Assembly: GCA_019915135.1 (NCBI GenBank) | Contig: JAHLMK010000011.1 | Location: 1,302,001 to 1,366,000, forward strand | Origin: Strobilurus pachycystidiatus | Lineage: Eukaryota; Basidiomycota; Agaricomycetes; Agaricales; Physalacriaceae | Length of the DNA: 64,000 bases | Reading direction: 5' to 3' | Part shown: positions 13,036-25,700 of the stretch, piece after piece | Layout of the letters: each line of letters starts with the position of its first letter | How positions within the stretch are numbered: position 1 is the first letter of the stretch | Translations under genes and position numbers: made by a program | Notes under the pieces: generated by a model | Databases searched by the model: none | Seen by the model: only the letters and a program-made list of their open reading frames with translations | Told to the model about the DNA's origin: nothing

Positions 13036-16000
13036 ATGGCGAAGGGCTCTCAGCTTTCCCAACTCAAATCTGCGCTCAACCAAGCCGGGATAACCGGGAA
13101 CAAGCAGGGCACCAAACGGAAGCGGTCAAACAGCGTCAATGAAAAAGACAAAGCGAAGCGGGAAAGCAAGCTTGCTGAAATCCACCAAAAGCTGAATCCA
13201 TTCGACACCAAGGTCACCAAGCTCAAGCATGACGTGGGCGGCCGGAAGCTCAAGGGTGTGACGGGAAAGCCCGCACAGAGCAAGGCAGCCGGACTGGAGC
13301 AGGTGCGCAGATACGCTCTGCTGATTGCTTTGGCTAATGTTGCGGTTGACAGCGCAAAAAAACGCTGTTGAAGGAATTCCAGGACAAGGACCGCGCGGGC
13401 GGGATTGTCGATCGGCGCTTCGGTGAAAATGACCCGACGATGAGCTTGGAAGACCGCATGCTGGAGCGATTCACGCGCGAACGGCAACGGGCGTCCAAGG
13501 GCGTTGCATTCAATCTCGAGGACGAGGACGAGTTGACGCATTATGGCCAGAGTCTGTCCAAGATGGACGACTTTGACGATGTTGGCATGGGTCTAGACGA
13601 CGATGAGGACGACGAGCAGCAGGGTATGGATGTTCAATGGCTGTTACTTGTCTCACGCGATCTCAACGTCTGTTACAGGCAACATTGACAGAGAGATCGT
13701 CGGCAAGACTCATTTCGGTGGCTTTGACGACGACGACGAAGAAGAAGAGGGGAACGAGGATGGCGAAGTCAGTCTTTGCAACCCACAAAATCACTCGACT
13801 CATGAACGTATACAGCCAGCAAGAAAAAAGTCAAAAGCCGAAGTCATGGCCGAGGTCATGGCGAAGAGCAAAGAACACAAGGCACTTCAAAATGTTATCT
13901 CTCTCCCTGACTCTATTAACGCTATCTTTCTAGCTTCTTCGTCAAATGGAGCGCGAAAAGGCAGACGGCGTTCTACACGAATTGGACGATGCATTTGCAT
14001 CTTTACGCGACCTGATATATGCCCCAGTCGCGTCCACTTCCACCCTACCTCCAGAGGCGAAAGAAGACGTACCCATCAATGAAACGCCTGCCCTCGACCC
14101 GCTCAACAATCTCGTCACCCAGGATACCAACTACGACCAACACGTCCGAGAGCTGGCATTCGACAAGCGCGCTAAACCAACTGACCGGACGAAGAGCGAG
14201 GAGGAGCTTGCACGGGAGGAGAAGGAAGCTTTGGAAAAGGCGGAGCGCAAGCGTCAGAAGCGTATGCAGGGACTGGACGACGACAGTGATAGCGACGAGG
14301 ATGAGCGGCCTAAGAAAGGCAAGAGAAAAAGAGCAGCGGCGGATGATTTGGATGATGATTTCGTGGATGAAGATGAGGAGGGCTGGGGAGGCATTGGAAC
14401 AGGTCTGGGTGAGGCATCTACGTCGAACGATCACTTCTCTGAAGAGGACGGCGACGAGGATGGAGAGGACAGCAGTGAAGATGGTGAGAGCGAAGACGAC
14501 GAAAGCGAAGACGATGATGGTGAAGAGGGCTTCGGCGGCGATGCCTCAGAGCAAGAGGAGCTCACGACGGTAAAGCCTTCCAAATCCAAATCAAAGAAAG
14601 CCCAGCCTTCGCCCGAAAACAAGGAATTACCGTTCACCTTTGACTGTCCTTCGAGTCACGGGGAGTTTTTGGAGATGATAGATGGGATAGACGACAGCGA
14701 CGTGCCTACAGTCGTTGAACGGATACGGAAGCTGCATCACACCAGCTTAGCCCCGGAGAACAAGTCGAAGCTCCAGGTTGGTTGATTCCTTCGTACTTGT
14801 ATCTGTAGCTAACAATCTTCTCAGGCCCTCACCTCCGTGCTCGTTGACCACATCCTCTATCTCTGCTCTCCACCTGCTACACGTGCTACCCAAATATCCG
14901 CCCTCCTTCCTCATTTATTCGCGCTCACAAAAGCCTACCCCGTCCAGTCAGCTGAATGTTTCGTCAAGAAACTCACTTTGATGCACAAGAACCTTAATCG
15001 CGGCCTGTCCAAGGGTGCCGTCCACCCAAACTCAAAAACCTGGCCTGGTTTACCAGAGCTCACTCTTCTACGCATCGTTGGGGTCACTTGGTCGACAAGT
15101 GATTTAAACCATGCTGTGGTTTCGCCTGCCAGAGTGCTCATGGGCGCATACATGGGCTTGGGACGAATACGGTCGGCCGCCGATATCGCGAGCGGGTTAT
15201 TCATCTCGTCAATTTTCTTGCAGTACGAGAAGCTGTCGAAGCGCCTAGTGCCCGAGGTGATCAACTTCCTGGTGAACACGGTGCTGCACCTGGCCCCGAC
15301 TGGCTACAGAGACGCGACTGCGCTGCCTGGGTCTTTTCCGTCTCCTGATTATCGCTCGGAGTTGTGCAAAGCGCTTCAAGTTGATTCGGAGACAGAGGCG
15401 CCGGAGAAGGTCGACCTTTTGGATGTCTTGTCAGACGACGATGTTTCAAGCTCGTCCAGAAGCGGCCTCCTGCGTATCGCCCTCGAATTGCTGGGAAAGT
15501 TTGCCGATTTGTATAAGGCTTTGGAAGGGTTCATCGAGCTGTATGAACCGATCGCGGAAGTCTTGAGGCACATATCGAAGCAGAAGAAACTCCCCGAGTC
15601 ACTCCAAGTAGTGCTTTTATCTTCTAAGATTGTATCTTGCTGATGTTATCTTCTTTTCAGACCGCACTGTCCTCCGTCCGCGACACCATCAAACGCCTTC
15701 TCAAATTCTCTCACCAAGCACGCAAGCCCCTTGCTCTCCAAGCACACAAACCCATCCCCATTCCAACTTACATACCCAAATTCGAATCCACATCCTCTTC
15801 ATACCTCCGCCATCAGGACCCCGACCACGAACGGAACGAGGCGGCGAAGCTACGGAACCAGTACAAGAAGGAGAAGAAGGGCGCTCTACGAGAGTTGAGG
15901 AAAGACGCCAAGTTTTTGGCGAGCGTGCAACAGGAGAAACAAAAGGAGAAGGATAGGGCGTATAATGAGAGTATGAGAAAGGTGTTTGGGTCGATTGAAG

Positions 16001-16071
16001 GTGAAAGGGCGGAGGAGAAGGGTATGATCAGAGAGAAAGCGAGAGAGAAGAAGAGGGCTGGGAGAAAGTAG
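13036..16071 (+). CDS. NOP14: Nucleolar protein Nop14 (SSU processome)
   Basis: Seven exons (13036-13302, 13353-13623, 13679-13767, 13816-13893, 13934-14776, 14825-15607, 15661-16071) join in frame to about 913 aa, close to the family's usual length. The start MAKGSQLSQLK is followed by the Nop14 signatures LNPFDTK, HFGG.., KSKAEVMAEVMAKSKEHK and a long Asp/Glu-rich acidic stretch at roughly residues 350-460. The C-terminal half has ...KLHHTSLAPENKSKL, the LPELTLLRIVG helix and a Lys/Arg-rich tail (REKAREKKRAGRK). Nop14 is a nucleolar component of the small-subunit processome, needed for 18S rRNA maturation and 40S assembly together with Noc4, Emg1 and Utp proteins. All introns are 38-56 nt GT-AG. 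The four short 5' exons are typical of basidiomycete gene structure. The next gene starts about 165 bp downstream on the same strand. Confidence 0.95.
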
Positions 16072-16237
16072 ATGATCTAGTTGTTATTTCTTATCTACGT
16101 TACTGTGCATCTAGTCACTTACTGGTAGAAGACGACAGATACTTGACAGATACTACTATGTTATGTATACTCGTAATGTTCCTCGAAGGAGCAGACCGCG
16201 TGAATCGCGATCGACCTTCTTTCCTTCTACCTTCATC

Positions 16238-17773
16238 ATGGTACCTCCGATAATCGAAACTGGGCCTAACATTCGCCTCGTTGCGGACAAAGATCCTGTC
16301 GTCGTGCGCGACAGGGCCATCTCGACGCGTCAATTCTTCCCTGGCAGCACTATCTTGTCCGTAGATGGCTTTGCCACCGTGCTGCTACCACCAGAAAAGG
16401 GCAAGCGGTGCGATTATTGCCACACGAAAACGGCCTCGCTTCATCGATGCAAAGGATGCGCATGTCATTACTATTGCGATGCAAATTGTAGGTCAGATCC
16501 CTGCTATTTGGTGTCGTCGTTGAAGACCAAGTGTAAGGTCAGACAATTCACTGGAAACGCGTCCATAAAAAGATGTGCAAGAGCTACAACCGCTGGACTG
16601 CCTCTGCTTCGTTCCAGGCACTCCCCGCACACGAAAAAATGGACATGATCCTCCTCTCGCACGTCTTGGCTGTCATGGACCAAGCCGGCGGAATTGAAGA
16701 CCCTCGCTCGGAACTCGTCGTCCTCACAGCCATGATGCGCAACCCCTCCGCCGCGATCCCTAAAGCAGAACCTTGTCCATCTGCCAGTCCCTCCCGGAGA
16801 GAACTCTGGACGCATGTTTATCAGCAATTTGGGAGAAATAATTTTGCGCTGCATAGTCATCTGACAACGTACGCGCATGGGGTGTTCCCGCTTGCGAGCC
16901 GTGTTTTCAACCATAGTTGCGTACCAAACGCTGCACCCAAGTATATGATTGAGAAGGGCAAAGTGGTCAGGATGGAGATTGTCGCGTTGAGTGAGATTTC
17001 GGAAGGAGAAGAGGTTTGTTTTGTGTTTTTTTGACCGGGAGCGCGCCGTTGATCGAAAGTTGTAGATCTTCATACCATACATCGACCCCGCGCTCATCCA
17101 ACAGCGCGCCGAAACCCTGGGGTATACATACGGCTTCTTGTGTGAGTGTCAATCATGCAAGTTCCTCGCAGGCGTAGCTGGGAATTTCATGATGCGTGGC
17201 ATTCCGGCCCCTCCGCCCGACATGAAGTCGGTGCTCATGACGCTGAAGGAGTTTATGCCTTGTACCAGTGCAGACCTGTTTGAGGGTAAACGTAAGCTCC
17301 CAGACGCGTTGAAGTGCATCTTCCACGAGGAGTTCTTGACGAGGATGACCAAGATATTCAGTGACAAGTCGCATGATGGACCACTGGGACAAGCTCTTGT
17401 GACGGGCGAGCTTGTGCTGTATGTTTATAGACTGGTCTATCCAGAGAATTATCCACAAATAGGTCTGGTCTGTTCTTGCCTCAGACTCGTTTATCGCTGA
17501 TGCTCTTTCGTATCAGGCATGCATCTTCTAGAGCTTGCTAAAACGTCATGGAATGCGATCGTGACAAGTGAAGGTGGAAATGGAGAAGATGCCAGGGAGC
17601 TGCAGATTTTGCTCGGGGCGCCGCCTGTAGATGTGTTTCGAAATTATCTGATTGCAGCACGGAGGAATCTCATGGTTGTAGGCGAAGAGGGTGATGAAGG
17701 GGGCCCTCTGGACGAGATTCAGACTTTGGAGGACGCACTAGCATCCCTGGAGCAGCCAACGATTTCTCGCTAG
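16238..17773 (+). CDS. SET-MYND domain protein (SMYD-like lysine methyltransferase)
   Basis: Four exons (16238-16487, 16538-17013, 17066-17462, 17517-17773) give about 459 aa. The SET domain is split by a MYND zinc finger as in SMYD proteins. The first SET part is followed by CDYCHTKTASLHRCKGC...YYCDANC...H..MC, which exists only if the first intron is removed. Next comes the SET core NHSCVPNA, and after it the Cys-rich post-SET motif CECQSC. SMYD proteins use S-adenosylmethionine to methylate lysines on histones or other proteins; the target here is unknown. An in-frame ATG 75 bp upstream (16163) could add 25 residues. I prefer 16238 because of its better ATG context (catcatgg) and because the upstream residues are basic and unlike the family. 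It is convergent with the YEATS gene, with only about 130 bp between the stops. Confidence 0.88.
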
Positions 17774-17905
17774 GGTACGATCTTCATTAATTTGCAGCTT
17801 CATATCAATTGTCATCGTCACAAGCAGTTGGCCGTGGCGCTACGTTTACCAAAGTTCTAAGATCAGTACATTTACACTAGGCGTTACAACACTATACATG
17901 TACAT

Positions 17906-18820
17906 TCATAAATCGCCTGCCCTCTTTTTCAGCAGTAGCAACTCTTTCTCTCTCACAGCTAGCAATGCCCTGGCTTTCTCTGTCTCTGCCACCATGGTCG
18001 CTCTCGCCTTCTCCAGCTTCTCCCCCTCCTCCCTCTCCATCGCTTGGTTGAACTCTGGTGTGCCGCCAGCCTTAGCATCTTCGAGCGAAGCGGGGTTCGC
18101 AGTATGGAATGGCACTGGACGGCGCTTGACCTTGGGGAGCGGAGTGGGGGCGTGAACCTTGAGTGTCTCGAGGAAGGAGTTGAATGGTTCGTTGAACACA
18201 ATTTCGTCGTATTGCCACGAGTGTACTGGGCCCTGCTTGATGGCCTCTTCAATGGGGGGAATTTCAGGCTCGCCGGGGGCAGCCCATGGATGAAGTTTGA
18301 GGTGATGATAGACAGAGGCAGCTTTTTCGCCCGAGTCCTGGACGAAGGTTATACGGATGAGGATGTCGAATTCACCCCAGCTGGAAAGAAGTCAGTGGTG
18401 ATATAATACTGAAGAACGTGGGGTTCACCCTGTTTCGGTAACTTCAAATGGAGGAGAGTCGATAGCTTCCGAAAGCCTCAATATACAACAAGTGACCCTT
18501 CAATGAAAGCCACATACTTCGATTTGGATTCGCATAAGTTTCGTGGAGTTTGAAGGCGACTTTCTTGATGTATCCACCTATCTCATCTGCGCCGCCGACT
18601 ATGTCCGAGTCGGGTTTCGAGGCGGCACTGCGTACGGCGACAGTCCAGCGGTGAGTGTGTTCCTTCTTGGTTGGGTCTAGTGCCTCCCGCTCCTTGGCGG
18701 TCAAGGGAGTCGCTGTGTTGCCGTAGATGATTGGGCGGTGGATTGCTATGCCCTGTATCAATTAGGCAATATTCCAGCCAAAGGCAGGGGACGTACTCGA
18801 ACACGGACGCGGTCGCCCAT
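17906..18820 (-). CDS. YAF9: YEATS-domain protein Yaf9/GAS41
   Basis: Four exons (18820-18797, 18752-18518, 18465-18429, 18380-17906) join to about 256 aa. The YEATS fold covers the first 130 residues: MGDRVRVRGIAIHRPIIYGN, then HTHRWTV with the acyl-lysine-reading aromatic region, the KVAFKLHETY.NPNR strand, FEVTETGWGEF and DILIRITF. A C-terminal coiled coil rich in Glu, Lys and Ala (about residues 195-250) is where the family binds partners. Yaf9 is a shared subunit of the SWR1 and NuA4 complexes and reads acetylated or crotonylated histone H3 during H2A.Z deposition. The first exon has only 24 coding bases and the third 37, so gene finders could easily lose the conserved FEVTETG motif. The gene is divergent from the small gene at 18,958 across 137 bp. 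Confidence 0.93.
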
Positions 18821-18957
18821 GATGGTCGCGTCCAAGTTTGAGCAGTCACGTCACGTCGAATCTTTCCGGAAGATCGGCCCGATGAGGCTGGGTGTGGCCG
18901 AGACCGTTGGCCTTTCCGGTAATTTCCGCCCCTCCATCTCTGACTGCAACGGCCACC
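18821..18957. promoter_or_regulatory. compact divergent promoter (YEATS gene / 63-aa protein)
   Basis: Only 137 bp separate two start codons on opposite strands (18820 minus, 18958 plus), so both genes must draw their core promoters and leaders from this segment. No clear TATA box is visible, consistent with a housekeeping bidirectional promoter. Confidence 0.6.
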
Positions 18958-19368
18958 ATGTCGATCTACAACAGTGCGCCTCCCGCCTGCCCCGCCCTTC
19001 CTCTTGCTGAACTGAATTCCAGGGAAATACGATATCATTGAGAGGCAGATCCAATACCAGGTACGCTGCCCGCCCACCACCGCGACATTCCTAATTTTAT
19101 CCCGCCTACCAACAGAACGACCCCCGCAATGTGTATGTGAAAGCCGGCCCATACAGACCCGCTGCTCTCCGTCAGTTTGCCCTGCTGCCATGCTCCTGGC
19201 AGTGAACGCTTAACGCAGCAACATCCAGGTGTCTTCCGAGGACTCTTCGCCTTCACCGCTGCCTACACTGTGTACGGAATTGCCCAACTTATGGTTGTGC
19301 GTGTCATATATCTCCCATCACATCTTCTCCTTGACTGACTGGTCGTCTAGGGCAAGCCCACCGCGTAG
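18958..19368 (+). CDS. small single-pass membrane protein, possibly mitochondrial
   Basis: Five tiny exons (18958-18973, 19023-19060, 19116-19170, 19229-19293, 19351-19368) join to a 63-residue protein. It has a polar N-terminal half (MSIYNRKYDIIERQ..., then NDPRNVYVKAGPYR), one hydrophobic segment at about residues 40-57 (GLFAFTAAYTVYGIAQL) and a short GKPTA tail. All introns are GT-AG with good acceptors. Length, one membrane helix and charge layout resemble accessory subunits of mitochondrial respiratory complexes, but I cannot assign a specific subunit. An alternative acceptor for exon 4 (19219) would throw the membrane segment out of frame, so 19229 is preferred. Coding capacity is spread so thin that automated annotation may miss it. 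Confidence 0.6.
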
Positions 19369-19799
19369 ATGGTGTTCAGAATTCATCTGTAGAACAACAA
19401 ATCCATTTTCTTCTTCTCACCGTCACCCGCATTCCCAAAGCATGAACAAGCATGAAACAAAGCATGTCCACGCACCGTGCTGCATAAACTTTGTCGATTC
19501 GCACCTAGGTCTGGAACCGAGGACAGGGTCGGTTACCTATCGATATCCCGCTGTTTCCCATGATGCTTGCCAACGTACATGCCACACATGCAGCAAGGAG
19601 TTTGAAGAACCGTACCCTGACCTTCCCCGGAAATTTCAGATCCAGGCCCCTCGCCTACTCCGCAAACCTGCCTCTACTCATTCGATACATCGCCGGACTC
19701 ACAGTCATCATAAAGTACAATAAGATAAAGAGCAATGCGTGATAAGATACAGCGTGTGGACTAACGATTGTGATGCTGATACAAAAAATATAAACCACT

Positions 19800-22700
19800 T
19801 CAATACCATGATGCCCATCCTGCGTACATTCGCGCCTACAAGCACAGTCAGTTTCGCATAATTTCAACAAGGGGGCCACTCACAAGGTTGAGAGTATTCG
19901 TCGCCTCCAAGATCAACACTTGTACCAGGTTCTTCGTCGACATCTCCTTCTTCCGATTCTCGATGATACTCCCCGTTGCATAGATGCCCCTCAACTTCTT
20001 GTCAATGACCTCCACTGCATTTCTGGATATCTCCTCGACTGAGATCGTATCGTTCCTGCCGCCCCTCTCCTTCTTCAACGCCTTTTCGTGCTTACGCTTG
20101 TCTTCTGCAAACTCGACGAGCGGATCGTGGATGAACGCGTCGAGGACGCTCATAAGAGGATCTCTGTTGTTCTTGAGGATGTCGAAGATGAGCTCGCACG
20201 AGACCCGGAAGACGCCTTCCACCCCAGTGACGCCCAGCGCGTTTACGATGTTCTGTGTAAGCCTGAATGGCACTCGCTCCGCGAATTCTAGCGTTTTGCC
20301 CTTCTCAAAGAGACAATTGAAGTCGACATGAACCACTTCGCCCGTGTTGACGTCCAGAAGAATGTTCTCGCAGTGCCGATCTCCTAGGCCAAGAATGAAA
20401 CCGACCATCGACATAACCGCTACGGTTCGAGCATAGTTGAGGCGAACGGCGAACCAAGCGGTCGGTTCTGGGAAGGTCTCCAAAAACCAGTTGTTCAAGA
20501 CGGGTTTATGCCTGAATGGAAGACGCTGTGAGCACGAGGGTAGACAACAAGGGCTAGAGGTTCATACGCGGCTAGAATCTTACGGAAGTTCTGTAATACG
20601 TCTCCGTCTGACAATTCTTTAGTCATGGGGGGCATCGAGAACGGAGGCTTGACATAAGTGAGAAGTCATGCCGTGTAAACAACAAAGTGGTCCTCACTTG
20701 AGCAGCGTATGCCTTCGCAATGATTGGCCGGAGGGTAGCTGTGTTCGGAACCCACTGGATGAAGCCACATTCTTCATTGAGAGTCACTACACCGTACGTT
20801 CTGATATCTGATAGGACCCAGTATCAGTATGAGACGAACGCAAAATCCGTACCAGTAAACGTACGGAGCTGCCTTCGCCGTGACTCAGAGTTAGAGTTGA
20901 GTAGCTTGTTGATTATCCCGTTGAAGTCCATGAGTCGGGCGTCCTTCCTGAGATCGTCCTTCGGCTTGCCGAGGAACATGTATATCTGGTCATTGCTCCC
21001 TCGAACCGTGATCTTCTTTGGCTTGGCTAAAGAGCCCAAGACGGTGATCTCATTCATGAAATCTACATGCGCTTGAGCACACAAGGAACGGGTGAGAATG
21101 ACTGAAGGAGTCACATACCCATGAAGGTGGGCGGTTCTATAGGGAAAGGAACGTGCTTGGAATCATGCTTGGCCGACGAAGGGGGCAAGGACGCAGTCAA
21201 CGACTCTTGCAGTGGGATGATTGTCTTGGCTTTAGGGTGAGCAGTGGCCTTCAAACCGGGGAACGACCGGGCCATATCCAGAGTGTGACTGTTGGAGTCG
21301 TGATTACACATGGAGAGCAACTCGTCGGTCATGTTCTTGCACTCGAGGATGTACTCTTTGACATGGCCGGGGATGTTTGTCTTGCCCTACACAGAATGTG
21401 AATGTCGATGTGGACATAATGGCAACAACTCCGAGACGTACAAGCATGGACGTCAAGATCTCGTTCGAAAGTCTCTTCCTCTCGTTGTTGGTAGACTTCG
21501 TCGCCGAGATGAAGAGCCAAATCGCTTGGGCTGGGTACTCATTCAGAACGCGAATCATGAGAGTGCGAAGGATCTTGTAGACATCATCGTGCTTGATGCC
21601 TCCGATTCGTGATGTGATTTGCGGGAAAGCTGTATACCACTAAATTTGGTTAGCTATTGCGGAGAAGTTGGGATAAAGACATACTTGGTAAGCAGGTGCT
21701 TTCTTGACGGCGTCATTGATGGCTTCCTTCATAGAGGATATGAACTTGGGATGATTGGCAATTCTATCGCGGAAAGCTTGCGCCTTAGACTCAGCTCGCT
21801 GGAGCTCGGCTTTCGCCTCGGACAAGGCTTCGTAGGTGACTCTGTTTTGGCGTTCCTGATAAGCGTCGTTTTTCTTTTCTTTCTCTGCCTTGGCCAATGT
21901 TACAACCTTGTCTATGCCCGGCATTTTGGCGAGGTCATTGACACAGATCTTGTGGGCGGCGAACCATAAGGTGAGCAGGCGTGGAACGGTCTGGAAAACG
22001 TATTTTGACCCGTATTTCATGGCTTGCGTGAAGCATTGAATGGTTATGACATTCATGAGAACTCCCCTGCAGATATTTATGAGATTCACTTCTCCGAAAG
22101 TGCGGAAGACAGTACCTTGGATTATTCTGATCCTTTGAGTCGAGCCCTTTGAAACACTCGTCTTGATAACGTCCGTAATGGAACTGGGTACTTTCCCATC
22201 TGCCTCGACAGTGAACACTTTTCGTCATGAACGCGATGAACGGCATACTCAGGATTGGCCGACCTCACTTGCGAAAACATCTCGCAAATCAGTTTCTCCT
22301 CATATCGTTGCGCTTCTCCGCTCCACCGACTTCGCAGCAGTTGAGCCTATGGTTGAGTGTCAGTGAACGCCTTAGAGTCATGAGCAGTATCAGTGGCCAA
22401 CCTTTGCTTTGACAACTTTGACAACAGCGTGATCTGTATCACCGGTGAGATCCACAACTTCAGGCATGAACCCCAGAATTTGCATTGAGTTTTCGAGCTC
22501 TTGCAACGCCCTTAGAGGCTCGCCACTGGCCTTCGTCAATTTCGAACTCTCCATGAACGGATACGTCGCAGGGCCTTGTTTCGCCTGAAGTAAAGCGCTG
22601 TAGGCAGTTTGCCATTGACCAGCCTTCCTAGCGATTTTGACACTAGCCAACCATGTATTCGCTGTCTCGATGGAAGCGTGTCTTGAATCCGGGCTGCATT

Positions 22701-25700
22701 GATTGTTAGTGCGTGATATACCAATGGTGAAATGGAGACACTTACAACAAGCGGAAGGCCACTCGGCGCATGCTGAGAATGGGCTCGCGGGTACGGAACG
22801 TTGGAAGCGTAGCTTCTAATCGAGCGTTGAGAGAGTCTGATAACTTCGACAACTCTCGACCTCTCTGTTTCTGAGAGGTTGCTTGACTCGCTGCTTCCAA
22901 CATCACTGATCGAATAGCCTCCAGTTCATGTGTGACATGTAGGTTGAGGACGCTGTCGTAAGAACGTTTATAGCCTCCTCCAGCAGCTAAAATGGGTGCA
23001 CCAAGGGCTAGCCGTGCCGCTGCTAATGTCTTCTTGACGGCGGCATCATCGCCACTTCGGATGGCCAAGAGTACCCGCGCGATGACAAGTTCTGGCTCTT
23101 GACCAGGATGCACATCGAGGATCTTCTGCACATCGTCCCAGGCACAGACCATCCAGGCGCTCTCGACATGAAATCCAGCAAGGGCAGAGCTCCATGTAGG
23201 ATGACGCGTCAAGACTCCGCGAACATGAGTCGCCAGTGTGTCTGCAGAAAGCTTGAGCAAGCGTTAGCGAGATGCGGTGGGGGCTTACCATAATGACCCA
23301 GATTACGAAGGCATCGCAATAAACCCAAGTGGTACTCGAGATTATCTGGAGCCTGTTGAAGCCGGACTTCCCAACAACTCTGTGCAGACGTCCATCGACC
23401 CATGCTTTCGTGTTGTCGAATTTGATGTTCCAGTGATGGCGACAAAATCATCGCAGACACCCCTTCCATTCCATCAGGCTCATCCAAGTGAGCGTAGATT
23501 TCATGCAGGCGTTCATAGGATTCTGGGAGTCGAGGATGATTGGCGTCAGATTGTCGCAGCGTATCGATCTGGCGTTCGAAATTCATCAGGGAACGTGCGT
23601 AAGATCTGCATTTGAACGCCGCGTTGGCCATGAGATCATGGTGTATACTGCTCAGAATTGAGTCGACTCTTATCAGAGCAACGTCATTTCGATTCGAGTG
23701 ATTACGCCTGGTGTCATTCCTAGTAGTGCTTTGACGAATTTTACGAATCCATTTGTTCAGGTGATCGAGAAGCATGAAGACGGCCTGCGACGGAAATGAG
23801 ACTTGTACTTTGTTCAGATAGGAACACTTACCTGCGCACTCAAGAGACGCTTGTCTGACGATGAGTTACTGTTCGGATCGACCTGATCCTCAAGTACGGC
23901 GAGGAATTCGATGCGTATGTTGTCCACAACTTCGTCTTTACCTGAGATGAGGTTATGGAGAACAAGGTGCGGAAGCAGGTGATGTGCAACAACAACATCA
24001 TTGTTGTGGACGGCAGGTTGTAAGACCGTGAAGATCGCGCTGGCCGTCCGGTCAGTGACTTGAGTTATGAGGTTTGTCGTCCACAGCTGAATCCAATCTC
24101 TGTACGTGGATTGATGAGGATATAGCGGATGCTCCAGGACTGGAGTTTGAGCGGTCTTTACTGTGAAACGACCTTCCAGGAGTGGCGTTACTGTTTCCAA
24201 AACGTGCTTCTCTAATTCTGCCCATTTCCTCCGGACCTTCTGCGGGGGAGGCTTTCCCTTGACACTATCGAGAAGGGAAGACGTGAAACCACAGAATTTC
24301 AAGAGCTCTTGAATCCCATACGCCAGATGCCCTGATATTTTGTGTCACTGGTAGACCGAAAGACACCGACGAGGAGGTCTGTAATCAGATGGAGTGCGAA
24401 TCTGAATGACTCTTCGTCCGTGCTAAGGTTGGCCGTCAAGACAACCTGAGTGTCATGGGATGGGACGTCACATCGGTCAGGATCAATGGCACCTAGGATA
24501 CCGAAGCATTCGAATACCAAAAGCCGTAAGGATTCGGTGCCGTCTCCGTCCCGAGACGCAGCATTGAACAGCACCACCACGATTTCACCGACTATAGGAT
24601 CGAAAGTGTCGCCAGATGTCAGACCGTACATGAACGCCTTGCGGGTAGTCATGAACTTTTTGAGGTCCACTAGACTCTGAATCGTCATGACGTAGTTCGG
24701 CGACTGCACCCTTTCCAGTATGTTGTAAAGTATCTGATCCGGAGAACGCTGGCCACGCCGTTCCTCCAGCTTCTTGTTCAGTCTTTCCAGCTCGCGTATG
24801 TGGGAGAAGTCCACGACATCCCAGAGACTGTCTTTGACATGCCGTTCGACTGTATTGATCATGTACTCGAGCGAGTTGGTCGCAACGGTTCGCGATGCCG
24901 AGGAGAACGAGGGCCAAAGGTAAATGATGGTAGCACTTGTGGTCCCAAAGTACGCCCAAGCGTCGTTTGGCGCCAGTGTACGAAGGAAGTCGTACCAAAG
25001 CTCCAGCGTTACGGCGGACACATCTTCAACGGTGACGTGCGTTTGCAAGGTCGCCATGATCTATGAAGACGTGGATTAGTGACAAATGGTAGTCTCCGAA
25101 CGAACGAACGAATTACCTGAGGCGCGTATGCGATGATCTTGACTCCAATGAGTTTGATCAACACACCCAGACTGCGAAGAACCTTCTGCTTCTTTGATAT
25201 GCTGATTTTCCCTTGGACGGCTTGTAGCATGTCGTTCAGGTACGTCATCAAGGCGAGCATGTACGGTAACAGGAAGGTACCCAAATCTGGGGTCGTCTGC
25301 GAGCGTCCAGCAGCCACAGGCGGGTTCAACGACTTTGCAACCCTCTTCATCCCAGTGTGCGCCTTAGAACGATTTGAGTATCTCGTGAACAAGACAAGGA
25401 AATGACATACCGCTTGGACAACTTGGCTGTTTTCGTCTCCCATTCGAACAAGCAGATACCCGAGAAGTGGATTGATGAAGCCTTTCACGACGGAAGCGAT
25501 GGTGATTTCTTCACCCTGAGTCGTCTGGCGGGCAAGGATGTCGATTGTAAACTGCAACGCTTTCGAATAGCTCGCCCCGTTTTCCACCATGAAGATGTGC
25601 CCGAGAACGCCGTGCATTTCTTCAATGATCAACCCGGAGGGCAACTTCTCCAGCTGGTCGGCCATGTGTTTCAGAAGTGACGTCTCACACTTCGCCATGA

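Noticed and set aside
19800..21114. Considered a PI4-kinase or TOR instead of ATR for the large kinase gene.
   Set aside because: The UME-like segment, HVDFN at the metal-binding site, the [15 protein letters not shown] block and the FATC ending MYAGWASWY point to ATR/Mec1/Rad3.
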